DNA of 41,999 nucleotides from an uncultured Phocaeicola sp. (GTDB lineage: Bacteria; Bacteroidota; Bacteroidia; Bacteroidales; Bacteroidaceae), in contig CAUBDX010000027.1 of NCBI GenBank assembly GCA_958434805.1, positions 1-41,999 of the forward strand, written 5' to 3'. Positions 9,068-17,970 of this stretch are shown here, one piece after another; the stretch's first letter is position 1, and each line of letters opens with the position of its first letter. The position numbers and the translations under genes were made by a program. The notes under the pieces were generated by a model. That model did no database searches. It was not told the origin of the DNA and saw only the letters and a list, made by a program, of their open reading frames with translations.

Positions 9068-10186
9068 ATGAAAATAGCAATAGAAGCCCAGCGCATCTTC
9101 AGAAAAGAGAAACATGGCATGGACTATGTAGCTCTGGAAACCATCCGGGAACTGCAAAAGATAGACCAACAGAACGAATACTTCATACTGGTCAGCCCGG
9201 GAGATGATGTTTGTTTGCAGGAATCCGCCAACATGCATATCGTGACCGTTAATTGGCCATCCTATCCGCTTTGGGAACAGATAGGACTACCGTTGGCTTT
9301 AAAAAAAATCAAACCCGACCTGCTGCACTGCACAAGCAACACTGCCCCTGTGTATGGAAACATTCCACTGGTGCTTACACTGCACGACATTATCTTTCTA
9401 GAAAAAAAACAAGGCAAGAACCAGTCCATGTACCAAAGACTGGGACGTTTCTACCGAAAAATCATTGTTCCCCAAATCCTTACCAAATGCAAAAGAATCA
9501 TTACCGTTTCTCATTTTGAATGCAACCGCATCAGTCATTTCCTGCACATTGACAAACAACTGCTTGTCGCCGTATACAACGGCTATTCACAACATTTCAT
9601 ACCCATATGGAACGCACAGGCCATCACTGCCCGATACATAAAGAACCATCCTTACCTGTTCTTTTTAGGAAATACCGATCCCAAGAAGAATACGGCAAGG
9701 GTATTGCAGGCATACCGCATTTATTTAAAAAAATCCAGTCAGCCCCTTCCCTTGCTTATCGCCGACCTGAAAGAAGAGATCATAGACGAATATCTGAACC
9801 GGGAAGGATTACAAGAAATAAAAAAAATGCTGTATCATCCCGGATACATTCCAAACACAGAACTACCCGCTGTTTATAGTGGAGCATCCGTCTTTATATA
9901 CACGTCTTTACGCGAAAGTTTCGGCATCCCCATTCTGGAGGCGATGGCCTGTGGAACTCCCGTCATCACCTCAACCACTTCCGCCATGCCCGAAATCGCA
10001 GGACCGGAGGGTATTCTGGTCAATCCGTTCGAACCGGAGGAAATTGCTTCCGCCCTCCTTCATTTAGAAGAAAATGCAGAATTCTATCAGTCACAAACTG
10101 CATATGGACTAGAAAGAGTCCGTCGGTTCTCATGGGAGAACACAGCCAGAGAAATATTGAATATATATAAAGAAATACTAGCATGA
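9068..10186 (+). CDS. Family 4 glycosyltransferase
   Basis: This 372-residue GT4 transferase is of a different subgroup from the three paralogues upstream. It begins MKIAIEAQRIFRKEKHGMDYVA, has the hinge-side block LHCTSNTAPVYGNIPLVLTLHD, and carries the E-x7-E pair at E283 and E291 (ESFGIPILEAMACGTPVI). This layout is common among mannosyl- and rhamnosyl-transferases of bacterial polysaccharide loci, but the sugar cannot be fixed from sequence. Its stop TGA overlaps the next ATG by 4 bp. ATG 9068 lies 6 bp after the previous stop and gives the family-typical N-terminus. Confidence 0.9.
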   Translation: MKIAIEAQRIFRKEKHGMDYVALETIRELQKIDQQNEYFILVSPGDDVCLQESANMHIVTVNWPSYPLWEQIGLPLALKKIKPDLLHCTSNTAPVYGNIPLVLTLHDIIFLEKKQGKNQSMYQRLGRFYRKIIVPQILTKCKRIITVSHFECNRISHFLHIDKQLLVAVYNGYSQHFIPIWNAQAITARYIKNHPYLFFLGNTDPKKNTARVLQAYRIYLKKSSQPLPLLIADLKEEIIDEYLNREGLQEIKKMLYHPGYIPNTELPAVYSGASVFIYTSLRESFGIPILEAMACGTPVITSTTSAMPEIAGPEGILVNPFEPEEIASALLHLEENAEFYQSQTAYGLERVRRFSWENTAREILNIYKEILA

Positions 10187-11388
10187 ACACTCTTGAAATC
10201 CTCTTCTTCGTTCTCCTGTTCATTGTATTCTACACCTATGTGGGATACGGAATCCTGTTGTGGATATTGGTAAAAATAAAACAAAGTTTTATTTCCTTCT
10301 ACGATACGGACGAACCGAAGCAAGAAACCTGCCGGAACGGCAACAACACCGACCTACCCGAAATCACCCTGTTCATCACCGCCTATAATGAGGAACAGGT
10401 AGTAGACGGAAAGATGAAAAACTGCCAAGAACTGGATTATCCCAAAGAGAAACTGCATACCGTATGGGTAACGGACGGCAGCAATGACCGAACCAATGAA
10501 AAATTAAAAGCGTATCCCGATGTCACCCTATTGTTCGTCCCCGAAAGAAAAGGAAAAACAGCCGCTATGAACCGGGGCATGGGATTTGTCACCACACCTT
10601 TGGTCATATTCACAGACGCCAATACATTTATTAATCCGCAGGCCGTTCGCGAGATAGTAAAATGTTTTAACCATCCGCAGGTGGGATGTGTGGCAGGAGA
10701 AAAACGGGTGGACATGTACAGTACCGAAGGAGCGGTTTCCGGAGGAGAAGGATTGTACTGGAAATATGAATCATGGCTGAAAAAAATGGATTATCAGCTC
10801 TATTCCGCCATAGGTGCTGCCGGAGAATTATTCGCCATCCGCACCCCGTTATATGAGGAAATGCCTGAAGATACCCTACTGGATGATTTTATGTTGTCCC
10901 TGCGTATTGCCATGAAGCAGTATACGATAGCATATTGTGATACGGCATATGCCTTGGAAAGCGGATCGGCCGATATGAAAGAAGAGGAAAAAAGAAAAGT
11001 ACGTATCGCGGCAGGAGGATTGCAGTCTGTCTATCGTTTGAAAGAACTGCTGAATCCGCTACGTTATGGAATCCTCAGTTTTCAATATGTTTCCCATCGC
11101 GTACTGAGATGGTCGGTAACCCCGGTCGCCTTGTTTCTGCTCTTTCCCTTGAATATCCTGCTGGTTGTCTGTAGTGAAAGCCTCCCGGTTTATTTTCTTT
11201 TTCTTCTGCTGCAATCCGCATTCTACCTCGGGGGAGTTTATGGCAGCCTCTTGTCTGCCAAGTCCGTAAAGAACAAATTCCTTTATATTCCCTACTATTT
11301 CCTGTTCATGAACATCAATGTGATAAAAGGTTTCTTCTATTTGAAGAGACATGCCGGCGGAACATGGGAAAAGTCCCGCAGGGCATAA
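10183..11388 (+). CDS. Membrane-bound family 2 glycosyltransferase
   Basis: This 401-residue processive-type GT2 protein is anchored in the inner membrane. One N-terminal helix (about residues 5-30) precedes the cytoplasmic GT-A domain, which carries ITAYNEEQVVDGKM, VTDGSNDRTNEK, FTDANT (D145) and a catalytic-region DD at D234-D235. A QYVSHRVLRW segment resembles the QxxRW product-binding motif. Three or four C-terminal helices follow from about residue 310. The architecture is like poly-GlcNAc or cellulose synthase-like enzymes and may mean chain extension coupled to membrane passage, but that is inference. It is the last gene of the operon and converges on a receiver gene with 3 bp between stops. 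Confidence 0.88.
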   Translation: MNTLEILFFVLLFIVFYTYVGYGILLWILVKIKQSFISFYDTDEPKQETCRNGNNTDLPEITLFITAYNEEQVVDGKMKNCQELDYPKEKLHTVWVTDGSNDRTNEKLKAYPDVTLLFVPERKGKTAAMNRGMGFVTTPLVIFTDANTFINPQAVREIVKCFNHPQVGCVAGEKRVDMYSTEGAVSGGEGLYWKYESWLKKMDYQLYSAIGAAGELFAIRTPLYEEMPEDTLLDDFMLSLRIAMKQYTIAYCDTAYALESGSADMKEEEKRKVRIAAGGLQSVYRLKELLNPLRYGILSFQYVSHRVLRWSVTPVALFLLFPLNILLVVCSESLPVYFLFLLLQSAFYLGGVYGSLLSAKSVKNKFLYIPYYFLFMNINVIKGFFYLKRHAGGTWEKSRRA

Positions 11389-11391
11389 TAT

Positions 11392-11748
11392 TTACTCACC
11401 AAAATACTTTTTTATCATCTCACGCAAAGCGGGAGCCATGATCGGCTTGGCCATATAATCGTCACATCCGGCTTCAAAAGCCTTGTCACGGTCACTGTCG
11501 TATGCATTGGCGGTAAGAGCTATGATGGGAAGTGTCCCTCCCTTCAGACGAATTCTTCTGGTAGCTTCCAAACCGTCCATAACAGGCATCTTTATATCCA
11601 TCAAAATCATATCGGGCCGGCAACTCTCAAATTTCTCAATAGCCTCCTGCCCATCATGGGCACGGTGAACTTCATACTCCTTTCTTAAAATTATAGATAA
11701 TAAGAGATAATTACTTTCCGTATCTTCAGCTACCAAAATCTTTTTCAT
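11392..11748 (-). CDS. Stand-alone receiver (CheY-like) protein
   Basis: The 118-residue protein is a single receiver domain: acidic pocket E8-D9, phosphoacceptor D51 in MILMDIKMPVMDGLEATRRI, conserved Ala/Thr region ALTANAY, and Lys in MAKPI. There is no output domain. It is very similar to the C-terminal receivers of the two large hybrid kinases in this window (11892 and 25878). It may therefore accept phosphate from the same relay, act as a phosphate sink, or be a detached receiver. It is divergent from the hybrid kinase gene and has its own promoter. Function beyond phospho-relay is not evident. Confidence 0.9.
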   Translation of the reverse strand: MKKILVAEDTESNYLLLSIILRKEYEVHRAHDGQEAIEKFESCRPDMILMDIKMPVMDGLEATRRIRLKGGTLPIIALTANAYDSDRDKAFEAGCDDYMAKPIMAPALREMIKKYFGE

Positions 11749-11772
11749 TTCTTCTTTTCATTGATTACCTTG

Positions 11773-11802
11773 CAAAATTACGATATAAAATGATATAAAC
11801 AA
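11773..11802 (-). promoter_or_regulatory. Promoter of the receiver gene
   Basis: Read on the - strand, TTG (11802-11800) is followed after 19 bp by TAATTTTG (11780-11773), a full match to the Bacteroidota -33/-7 arrangement. The expected start site leaves a leader of about 20 nt before the ATG at 11748. Confidence 0.6.
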
Positions 11803-11813
11803 TATTTTTTTTG

Positions 11814-11821
11814 TATATTTG
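11814..11821 (+). promoter_or_regulatory. -7 box for hybrid kinase gene
   Basis: TATATTTG matches TAnnTTTG. The ATG follows about 70 bp later. This box and the opposing receiver promoter are close together, so the two genes share a compact divergent control region. No clear -33 TTG is seen. Confidence 0.5.
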
Positions 11822-11891
11822 CTGTCAGTAACAAATATCACGCATCTAAATTCGCTAAGAGAAACAGTATATTGAGAATCATACTATTAAT

Positions 11892-13742
11892 ATGAAAATT
11901 CCGAGTAATATATTGCACGATAAGCAGTATGCAGACAAAATTCTGGAAATTACGGCTGATACTATGTTTTTCGTATATAAAGACGGCACCTGTTTAGACT
12001 TCAAGGCTAATACGACGGACTTCTTTATAAAAGAACAAGATATTATAGGGAGAAATATATTCTCTTATTTCCCCGTAGAAACGGCACGGGAGATGTATGC
12101 GGAATTCATCAAAGTACGGGCAGGAGACAAACCTTCCGCACGGAATTACAAATTAATATTGGAAGATGACGTGAAATACTACAAATGTATTATCAGCAAG
12201 TATGATGAGGAGCATTTTCTTTTTCAATACAGGGATATCACAGGCCGGAGTGTCGTCAGGCTGAAACTGGAAAAAAAGCAAAAAGATTTGTGCGAAGTAG
12301 AAAAAGCCGCAAGAATAGGATTATGGGCATACGATTCGTCCACACGGCTCTTCACTTACTCGGGATACACCCGGATATTCTGTAACGATGAGGAACAGAA
12401 ACAGATTTCCATAGATGAATACATGAACTATATGCACCTTGATGACAAGGACCGTTTCTGTCAATGGCTGGAAGAAAACCTGAAGGAGAAAGATGCTTCC
12501 AATACCGTAAACTATAGACTCCTTATTGACGGAAAGACCGTCAATATGAGAATAAAAACATACCACAAAGAGGTATATATGCAAAGAACCGTATTGGAAG
12601 GATATATACAGAACACATCCGAAATTGTTTGGAAAGCAGAACGCTCCAACCAGCTGAAATCTGCCTTCCTTGCCAATATGAGCCATGAAATCCGTACGCC
12701 GTTGAATGCCATTCTGGGATTCTCACGCATTATAGCCGAAACGGAAAACGCCGAGGAAAGATTGCAGTATTACGATATTGTAGAAAAAAACAACATGCGC
12801 CTGCAGGAACTTATCAACGAGATTTTGGACCTGTCGAAGATTGAATCGGGCATGATGGAGTTCAACTATGCGCCTGTATCCCTTTATATTTTATGTGAAG
12901 ATGTAAAAAACACGTATAGTTTCCGGTGTCAACCCGGAGTGGAGCTTGTTTTCGAAGAGTCCGATCCGTCACTGGTTATCTCGACAGACAGGAACCGCTT
13001 GTTTCAGGTTTTCTCCAATCTGATAGGTAATGCTACGAAATTCACCGCCAAAGGTTCTATCAGCTTCGGGTATAAATTAAAGGAAAAAGAGATTGTTTTT
13101 CATGTAGCCGATACCGGAAGCGGTATTTCCGATGACAAGATAGACAAGATATTCGATCGTTTCATCATGGCCAACAACCAAGTGCAAGGCACAGGACTGG
13201 GGCTTTCCATCAGCAAAATCATTGTAGAAAAGTTAGGAGGAAAAATAGCTGTACAATCCAAAATGGAAACCGGAACCACATTCACTTTTACATTGCCTTA
13301 CATTTCGGCAAACGGAGATATGAAATGGGAGGAAAAACTTACACCGGCTTCCATTAAAGACAACAATAGAACTTCCCACCAGGAAATGACCATCCTAGTG
13401 GCGGAAGACTATCAAAGCAATTATGACTTGATAGAGGCTATGCTCGGAAAAATGTACAAACTGGTGCATGCTCATGACGGTATGGAGGCTATCATATTCT
13501 ATGAACAATACAAACCCGACTTGATTTTGATGGATATAAAAATGCCTAACATCAATGGTCTGGACGCCACCAAAGCCATCCGGGAAATGTCTGCCAGCGT
13601 ACCTGTCATCGCTGTAAGCGCATACGCATATGAAAAAGACAAAATAGCTGCCATAGAAAGCGGATGCAATGAGTTTTTAACCAAACCGGTATCTGCCGAC
13701 TTATTGAAAATGACTATAAACAAGTATCTAAAACAAAAGTAA
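11892..13742 (+). CDS. PAS hybrid histidine kinase with C-terminal receiver
   Basis: This 616-residue hybrid sensor kinase has no membrane segments, so it is probably cytoplasmic. Two PAS-like regions (about 15-120 and 140-245) precede the dimerisation/phosphoacceptor helix with H265 in MSHEIRTPLNAILGFSR. The ATPase domain has the N box around N380 and DTGSGIS near 405. The C-terminal receiver has phosphoacceptor D548 in LILMDIKMPNINGLDA. Phosphate would pass from H265 to D548, but no Hpt or DNA-binding output is present, so the final target lies elsewhere. The downstream phosphoesterase gene starts 3 bp after its stop, suggesting a functional pairing. The signal sensed is unknown. Confidence 0.93.
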   Translation: MKIPSNILHDKQYADKILEITADTMFFVYKDGTCLDFKANTTDFFIKEQDIIGRNIFSYFPVETAREMYAEFIKVRAGDKPSARNYKLILEDDVKYYKCIISKYDEEHFLFQYRDITGRSVVRLKLEKKQKDLCEVEKAARIGLWAYDSSTRLFTYSGYTRIFCNDEEQKQISIDEYMNYMHLDDKDRFCQWLEENLKEKDASNTVNYRLLIDGKTVNMRIKTYHKEVYMQRTVLEGYIQNTSEIVWKAERSNQLKSAFLANMSHEIRTPLNAILGFSRIIAETENAEERLQYYDIVEKNNMRLQELINEILDLSKIESGMMEFNYAPVSLYILCEDVKNTYSFRCQPGVELVFEESDPSLVISTDRNRLFQVFSNLIGNATKFTAKGSISFGYKLKEKEIVFHVADTGSGISDDKIDKIFDRFIMANNQVQGTGLGLSISKIIVEKLGGKIAVQSKMETGTTFTFTLPYISANGDMKWEEKLTPASIKDNNRTSHQEMTILVAEDYQSNYDLIEAMLGKMYKLVHAHDGMEAIIFYEQYKPDLILMDIKMPNINGLDATKAIREMSASVPVIAVSAYAYEKDKIAAIESGCNEFLTKPVSADLLKMTINKYLKQK

Positions 13743-13745
13743 TTT

Positions 13746-14807
13746 ATGGGAAGATTAGCCGTATACAAATTTGCCTATTTTTTATCTATCCTGTTCACAA
13801 TCTTCATTCTGGGACTTTCCATCTTCGCTTACTTTTCAGGTAAAATAAATCCGGTGGAGAATATGTTCGCCGCATACGTTGCCTTAAGCAAACCTATACT
13901 GGTGGTTGTCAATACGATATTATTTATTTACTGGCTCATCAGACTACGGTATTGGTTATGGATTCCATTGACGGGTCTGATAGTAAATTACGAATACATC
14001 ACTTCCATGTACCAAATTTATAACCCTACCAAATATGCTAACGAGAACAGATTGAAAGTAGTGACTTACAATGTCCACTCATTTGGAAATGAAATTACGG
14101 GATTCTCCGCCAAGGAGTTTGCCGAGATGATGAACAAGGAGGAAACGGATGTACTTTGTTTTCAGGAATATAGAGGCAATGGCGACTTTACGGAACAAGA
14201 CTTACAGAATACGTATGCTAAAATATTCCCTTACTCGTTTATCCCCGAAGGATTGAGTCAGGCCATTTACAGCCGCTACCCCATCAGACAGTCACAAACA
14301 ATAGAATTTCCGAATACCAACAACGGAGCCATCTGGGCCGACCTGGATGTAAAAGGTATGACGATACGCATCATCAACGTGCACATGCAGACTACCAGCT
14401 TTGACAGAATGCGTTCCAAAGCAGCACAGGCTCGGGGAGAACAAGATGAGGAACAGGAAAGAGGCATTTATCTGGGCTATTCTGACAACTTCCGGGAAAA
14501 TACTGTCAGACGTGCCGGACAGGCTGAACAAATCAGTTCGCTGATCAATGCCACGGAATATCCCTTGATTGTATGCGGTGACTTCAATGACCCTCCGGGA
14601 ACTTTTACTTATGAAACTCTGAAAAACGGCTTGAAAGACGGATTTCAAACCGCTGGAGAAGGGTACGGAGCCACTTATCGGGGGTTTCACCATTTACTAC
14701 GGATAGACTACTTGTTCCATTCCACCTTATTGGAAGGTATAAAGTATAAGGTGATTCCTTATGATATGAGTGACCATAACCCGGTATATCTGGAGGTGGG
14801 ACTTTGA
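13746..14807 (+). CDS. Membrane-anchored endonuclease/exonuclease/phosphatase family protein
   Basis: The 353-residue protein has two or three N-terminal transmembrane helices (about 7-28, 42-62 and 64-80). A complete EEP (DNase I-like) domain follows: VVTYNVHSFGN, catalytic Glu in FQEYRGN, CGDFNDPPGT, and a C-terminal SDHNPVYLEV with the catalytic Asp-His. Family members hydrolyse phosphodiesters or phosphomonoesters in nucleic acids, inositol phosphates or sphingolipids. With membrane anchoring, a lipid or cell-surface substrate is as likely as DNA. It is coupled to the hybrid kinase gene (3-bp gap) and converges on the next gene with 4 bp between them. All key motifs are intact. Confidence 0.85.
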   Translation: MGRLAVYKFAYFLSILFTIFILGLSIFAYFSGKINPVENMFAAYVALSKPILVVVNTILFIYWLIRLRYWLWIPLTGLIVNYEYITSMYQIYNPTKYANENRLKVVTYNVHSFGNEITGFSAKEFAEMMNKEETDVLCFQEYRGNGDFTEQDLQNTYAKIFPYSFIPEGLSQAIYSRYPIRQSQTIEFPNTNNGAIWADLDVKGMTIRIINVHMQTTSFDRMRSKAAQARGEQDEEQERGIYLGYSDNFRENTVRRAGQAEQISSLINATEYPLIVCGDFNDPPGTFTYETLKNGLKDGFQTAGEGYGATYRGFHHLLRIDYLFHSTLLEGIKYKVIPYDMSDHNPVYLEVGL

Positions 14808-14811
14808 TAAA

Positions 14812-15951
14812 TCACTTCTTCAAAGCTACCGAAAAGAAGAAAGTGGAACCTTTTCCCTCTTCAGACTCAAACCATAAATGCCCACCATTCTTAACAGCAA
14901 AATCCTGACATAATAACAAGCCTAATCCGGAACCTTCCTCATTATTCGTTCCGTATTTGCTGAAATGAGTTTCCGTGTTCAACAATTTCTTTTGGTCTTC
15001 CTCACTCATGCCTTTTCCGGTGTCTTTTACACTGACTATGACTTTATCACCCTCTATTTCGGCATTAACCAGAATTTCGGAATCATTATAACTGAACTTA
15101 ATTGCATTGCTGAGAAGATTACGCAAGATGGTTTTCATCATATCCATATCGGCATGTACCTCAATCTTTCCATGCACCGGGAAGTTCACCTTTATATTCT
15201 TCATACCGGCTACCAGATTGAAAATTTCGATAACCGAAGCAATATTCCCCACAATATCAAAGTCCTGATAAACTACATTCAGCTTGCCTATCTGGCTTTT
15301 AGTCCATTTCAATAAATTATCCAGCAAAGAGAAAACATCCTCCGTACTTTGATTGGCCATGCTCAGCATATCAAACATTTCCTTACCGATCTGTTCGGAC
15401 GGAAGACTGAGTATCAACATATTGAGCACCATTTTAATGGATCCCATGGGTGAACGCAGGTCATGTGCGATAACAGAATATAACTTGTCGCGCCCCATAA
15501 TAATCTTACGCAATTCTTCCGTTTGCTTCATGATGATCCGTTTGGCGGCAATCAGGGATATCTGATGGGTAACACGGATCACAAGCTCTTCCTTATTAAA
15601 AGGTTTGGATATAAAATCATTCGCACCTACCTTGAAACCCTTCACTATATCGGCAGTGGTATTCAAAGCTGTCAGAAATATAATAGGAATATGTTGTGTT
15701 TCCGGATCGGCTTTCAATCGTTCGGCAACTTCAAAACCATTCATCTCGGGCATCATGACATCCAACAAAATCAAATCGGGACGGGCATTGACCGCCTGGG
15801 ATAATGCCTCCTTTCCATTACCGGCAGTTATCACCTTAAACTTCTCGTTTGTTAACAACACTTTTAACAACAAGACATTAGAAACCACATCATCCACAAC
15901 CAAAACAGTGTACTCAGAATGACTTATTACAACATTTACATCCGGTGTCAT
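14812..15951 (-). CDS. Receiver-histidine kinase fusion protein
   Basis: This 379-residue protein has a reversed hybrid layout. The N-terminal receiver has phosphoacceptor D64 in LILLDVMMPEMNGFEVAERL and conserved Lys in FISKPF. A histidine kinase follows, with H163 in VIAHDLRSPMGSIK and an ATPase domain carrying NAIKFSYND and DTGKGMSEED. The HDLRSP box is the HisKA subtype common in Bacteroidota. No membrane segment or DNA-binding domain is present. Input phosphorylation at D64 probably controls the kinase, making it an intermediate in a relay. It lies 9 bp downstream of the UDP-glucuronate decarboxylase gene and is probably co-transcribed with it. Confidence 0.92.
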   Translation of the reverse strand: MTPDVNVVISHSEYTVLVVDDVVSNVLLLKVLLTNEKFKVITAGNGKEALSQAVNARPDLILLDVMMPEMNGFEVAERLKADPETQHIPIIFLTALNTTADIVKGFKVGANDFISKPFNKEELVIRVTHQISLIAAKRIIMKQTEELRKIIMGRDKLYSVIAHDLRSPMGSIKMVLNMLILSLPSEQIGKEMFDMLSMANQSTEDVFSLLDNLLKWTKSQIGKLNVVYQDFDIVGNIASVIEIFNLVAGMKNIKVNFPVHGKIEVHADMDMMKTILRNLLSNAIKFSYNDSEILVNAEIEGDKVIVSVKDTGKGMSEEDQKKLLNTETHFSKYGTNNEEGSGLGLLLCQDFAVKNGGHLWFESEEGKGSTFFFSVALKK

Positions 15952-15960
15952 AGGTATATA

Positions 15961-16899
15961 TTATTTAGCCAGAACACTTTTAAAATAATCAATCACTTTC
16001 ATCAGCCCCTCTTCCAGATGAATGTGAGGCTCCCAATCCAGCTTTTCTCTTGCCAGAGTAATATCCGGCCTGCGCTGACGAGGGTCATCATGAGGTAAAG
16101 GTTCGAAAATAATGTTAGAATGAGAACAGGTCAGTTCCAATATCTTCTGAGCCAGTTCGAATATGGAAAATTCGCAAGGGTTACCGATATTCACCGGTCC
16201 TGTGAAGTGATCTTCCGTAGCCATCATACGTATCATCCCTTCCACCAGATCATCTATGTACTGAAAACTACGTGTCTGCTTTCCGTCTCCATAAATGGTT
16301 ATATCTTTATCTAGCAATGCCTGTACCACAAAATTGGAAATTACACGTCCGTCATCGGTCAGCATATTAGGACCATACGTATTGAATATGCGGATTATTT
16401 TTACCAAGACGCCATGTTGACGGTAATAATCCATGCACAAAGTCTCGGCACAACGTTTTCCTTCATCATAACAAGACCGGTAGCCTATGGGATTCACATT
16501 TCCCCAATCTCCCTCCCTTTGGGGATGCGACAACGGATCACCATACACCTCACTGGTAGAAGCCTGAAGTATTTTTGCTTTGTTACGCTTCGCCAGTCCC
16601 AACATATTAAACGTGCCGAAGACAGCCGTCTTCGCCGTTTTGATAGCATCATGCTGATAATGTATAGGAGAAGCGGGACATGCCAGATTGTATATCTCGT
16701 TCACATCCGTCCAAAACGGATTAATTATATCGTGTTCTATCAGTTCAAAGCGCGGATGCCCGATCAGGTAACTTATATTCTCTTTACTCCCCGTGAAAAA
16801 GTTGTCTAAACATATAACAATATTACCTTCCTCTATCAGACGAGTGCATAGATGTGACCCTATAAATCCTGCGCCTCCCGTTACTAGGATTCTTTTCAT
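15961..16899 (-). CDS. UDP-glucuronate decarboxylase (UDP-xylose synthase)
   Basis: The 312-residue extended short-chain dehydrogenase converts UDP-glucuronate to UDP-xylose with NAD+ bound and recycled. The dinucleotide motif [10 protein letters not shown] opens the protein. The catalytic Tyr-x3-Lys is in [26 protein letters not shown] and [10 protein letters not shown] are the features that separate UXS enzymes from 4-epimerases. Length and ending are typical of cytosolic UXS. The product suggests xylose (or a derived pentose) in a glycan, plausibly the one built by the glycosyltransferase block 5 kb away, though the genes are not in one operon. A good promoter lies directly upstream on the - strand. 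Confidence 0.93.
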   Translation of the reverse strand: MKRILVTGGAGFIGSHLCTRLIEEGNIVICLDNFFTGSKENISYLIGHPRFELIEHDIINPFWTDVNEIYNLACPASPIHYQHDAIKTAKTAVFGTFNMLGLAKRNKAKILQASTSEVYGDPLSHPQREGDWGNVNPIGYRSCYDEGKRCAETLCMDYYRQHGVLVKIIRIFNTYGPNMLTDDGRVISNFVVQALLDKDITIYGDGKQTRSFQYIDDLVEGMIRMMATEDHFTGPVNIGNPCEFSIFELAQKILELTCSHSNIIFEPLPHDDPRQRRPDITLAREKLDWEPHIHLEEGLMKVIDYFKSVLAK

Positions 16900-16930
16900 T
16901 CCCCTTATTTTTACTTTATTTTATGTTTAG

Positions 16931-16962
16931 CAAAAATAATTGATTCCCTTCACTTGTGCAAA
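16931..16962 (-). promoter_or_regulatory. Promoter of the UDP-xylose synthase operon
   Basis: On the - strand TTTG (16962-16959) is followed after 20 bp by TATTTTTG (16938-16931). This matches the Bacteroidota consensus at both elements and lies about 32 bp before the ATG at 16899. Confidence 0.65.
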
Positions 16963-16984
16963 CATTTAAAACAAGATTATTCGT

Positions 16985-16992
16985 TATCTTTG
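16985..16992 (+). promoter_or_regulatory. -7 box for thiD
   Basis: TATCTTTG is an exact -7 consensus, 27 bp before the ATG at 17020. It sits inside the longer open frame that begins at 16954, so it argues for the internal start. Confidence 0.6.
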
Positions 16993-17019
16993 CAAATACT
17001 TTGTCAAAATGAGATTTAT

Positions 17020-17844
17020 ATGAAGAAATATCCTTGTGTATTAAGTATAGCAGGATCCGATTGCAGCGGAGGAGCCGGCATACAGGCTGACCTGAAGACC
17101 ATCTCCGCCTTGGGTGGTTATGCTGCGACAGCCATTACTGCAATCACCGTACAGAACACTTTGGGAGTACGTGCCATACATCCCGTACCACCGGTATATG
17201 TACGTGGGCAGATAGAAGCCGTAATGGAAGATATCCGTCCGGATGCTGTTAAAATAGGTATGATTAATGATGTGGAAATAGTCGAGGCCATAGCCTCCTG
17301 CCTTCGTACATACCGGCCCCGTTTCGTTGTGTTCGATCCGGTCATGGTATCGACTAGCGGACACCGGCTGATAGAAGAGGACGCCATCAGTGCACTGACC
17401 CGGGAACTGATGCCTCTGGCCAGTCTGATTACGCCCAATCTGAGTGAGGCGGAAGTATTGACGGAACACTGCATAAGCAATGTGGACACAATGAAAGCTG
17501 CCGCATCGGAATTATTAAAATTCGGTTGCGGATCCGTTTTACTGAAAGGAGGACATTTGGAGGGCGACAAGATGTGCGATGTATTACAAACAGCTGGAGA
17601 AGACAAGCCTCATCTCTTTATCTCAGATAAGATAGAAAGCAAAAACACACACGGAACAGGATGTACTCTTTCTTCCGCCATTGCTACTTTTCTGGCACTG
17701 GGATATGATATGCCGCAGGCCGTAGAACATGCAAAAGCATATGTCACCAAAGGCATCCACGCCGGGAAAGACGTGCATATAGGCGAAGGACACGGTCCGC
17801 TGAATCACTTTTACGCACCTGTTCCGATGAAAACAATGAAATAA
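17020..17844 (+). CDS. thiD: Hydroxymethylpyrimidine/phosphomethylpyrimidine kinase
   Basis: This 274-residue ribokinase-fold enzyme should phosphorylate HMP and HMP-phosphate to HMP-pyrophosphate for thiamine synthesis and salvage. Diagnostic blocks are SIAGSDCSGGAGIQADLKTI, FDPVMVSTSGHRL, and the anion-hole/ATP site KNTHGTGCTLSSAIA. The open frame extends to 16954, but the first 22 residues are atypical and contain the -7 promoter box, so ATG 17020 (MKKYPCVLSIAGSD) is preferred. Pyridoxal-kinase activity, seen in some homologues, cannot be excluded. It is a single gene, not clustered with other thiamine genes here, and ends before a hairpin ahead of fabD. Confidence 0.93.
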   Translation: MKKYPCVLSIAGSDCSGGAGIQADLKTISALGGYAATAITAITVQNTLGVRAIHPVPPVYVRGQIEAVMEDIRPDAVKIGMINDVEIVEAIASCLRTYRPRFVVFDPVMVSTSGHRLIEEDAISALTRELMPLASLITPNLSEAEVLTEHCISNVDTMKAAASELLKFGCGSVLLKGGHLEGDKMCDVLQTAGEDKPHLFISDKIESKNTHGTGCTLSSAIATFLALGYDMPQAVEHAKAYVTKGIHAGKDVHIGEGHGPLNHFYAPVPMKTMK

Positions 17845-17854
17845 TTTGTCAATA

Positions 17855-17893
17855 TGCTAATTACCATGCTGTACATAATGCAGCATATTAGCA
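17855..17893. terminator. Hairpin between thiD and fabD
   Basis: TGCTAAT (17855-17861) pairs with ATTAGCA (17887-17893), and inside it ATGCTG (17866-17871) pairs with CAGCAT (17881-17886). The stem is strong but is not followed by a good T-run, so it may be a weak terminator or a 3' stabilising structure. Confidence 0.4.
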
Positions 17894-17933
17894 AATTGCC
17901 TCATTATTATTCCGTAGTTCCGAAAGAAATAAT

Positions 17934-17941
17934 TAACTTTG
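17934..17941 (+). promoter_or_regulatory. -7 box for fabD
   Basis: TAACTTTG matches TAnnTTTG and lies 29 bp before the ATG at 17971. It falls inside the longer open frame starting at 17854, supporting the shorter start. Confidence 0.6.
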
Positions 17942-17970
17942 CAACGTTTTTAAACCAAAATAGGAAAAAT

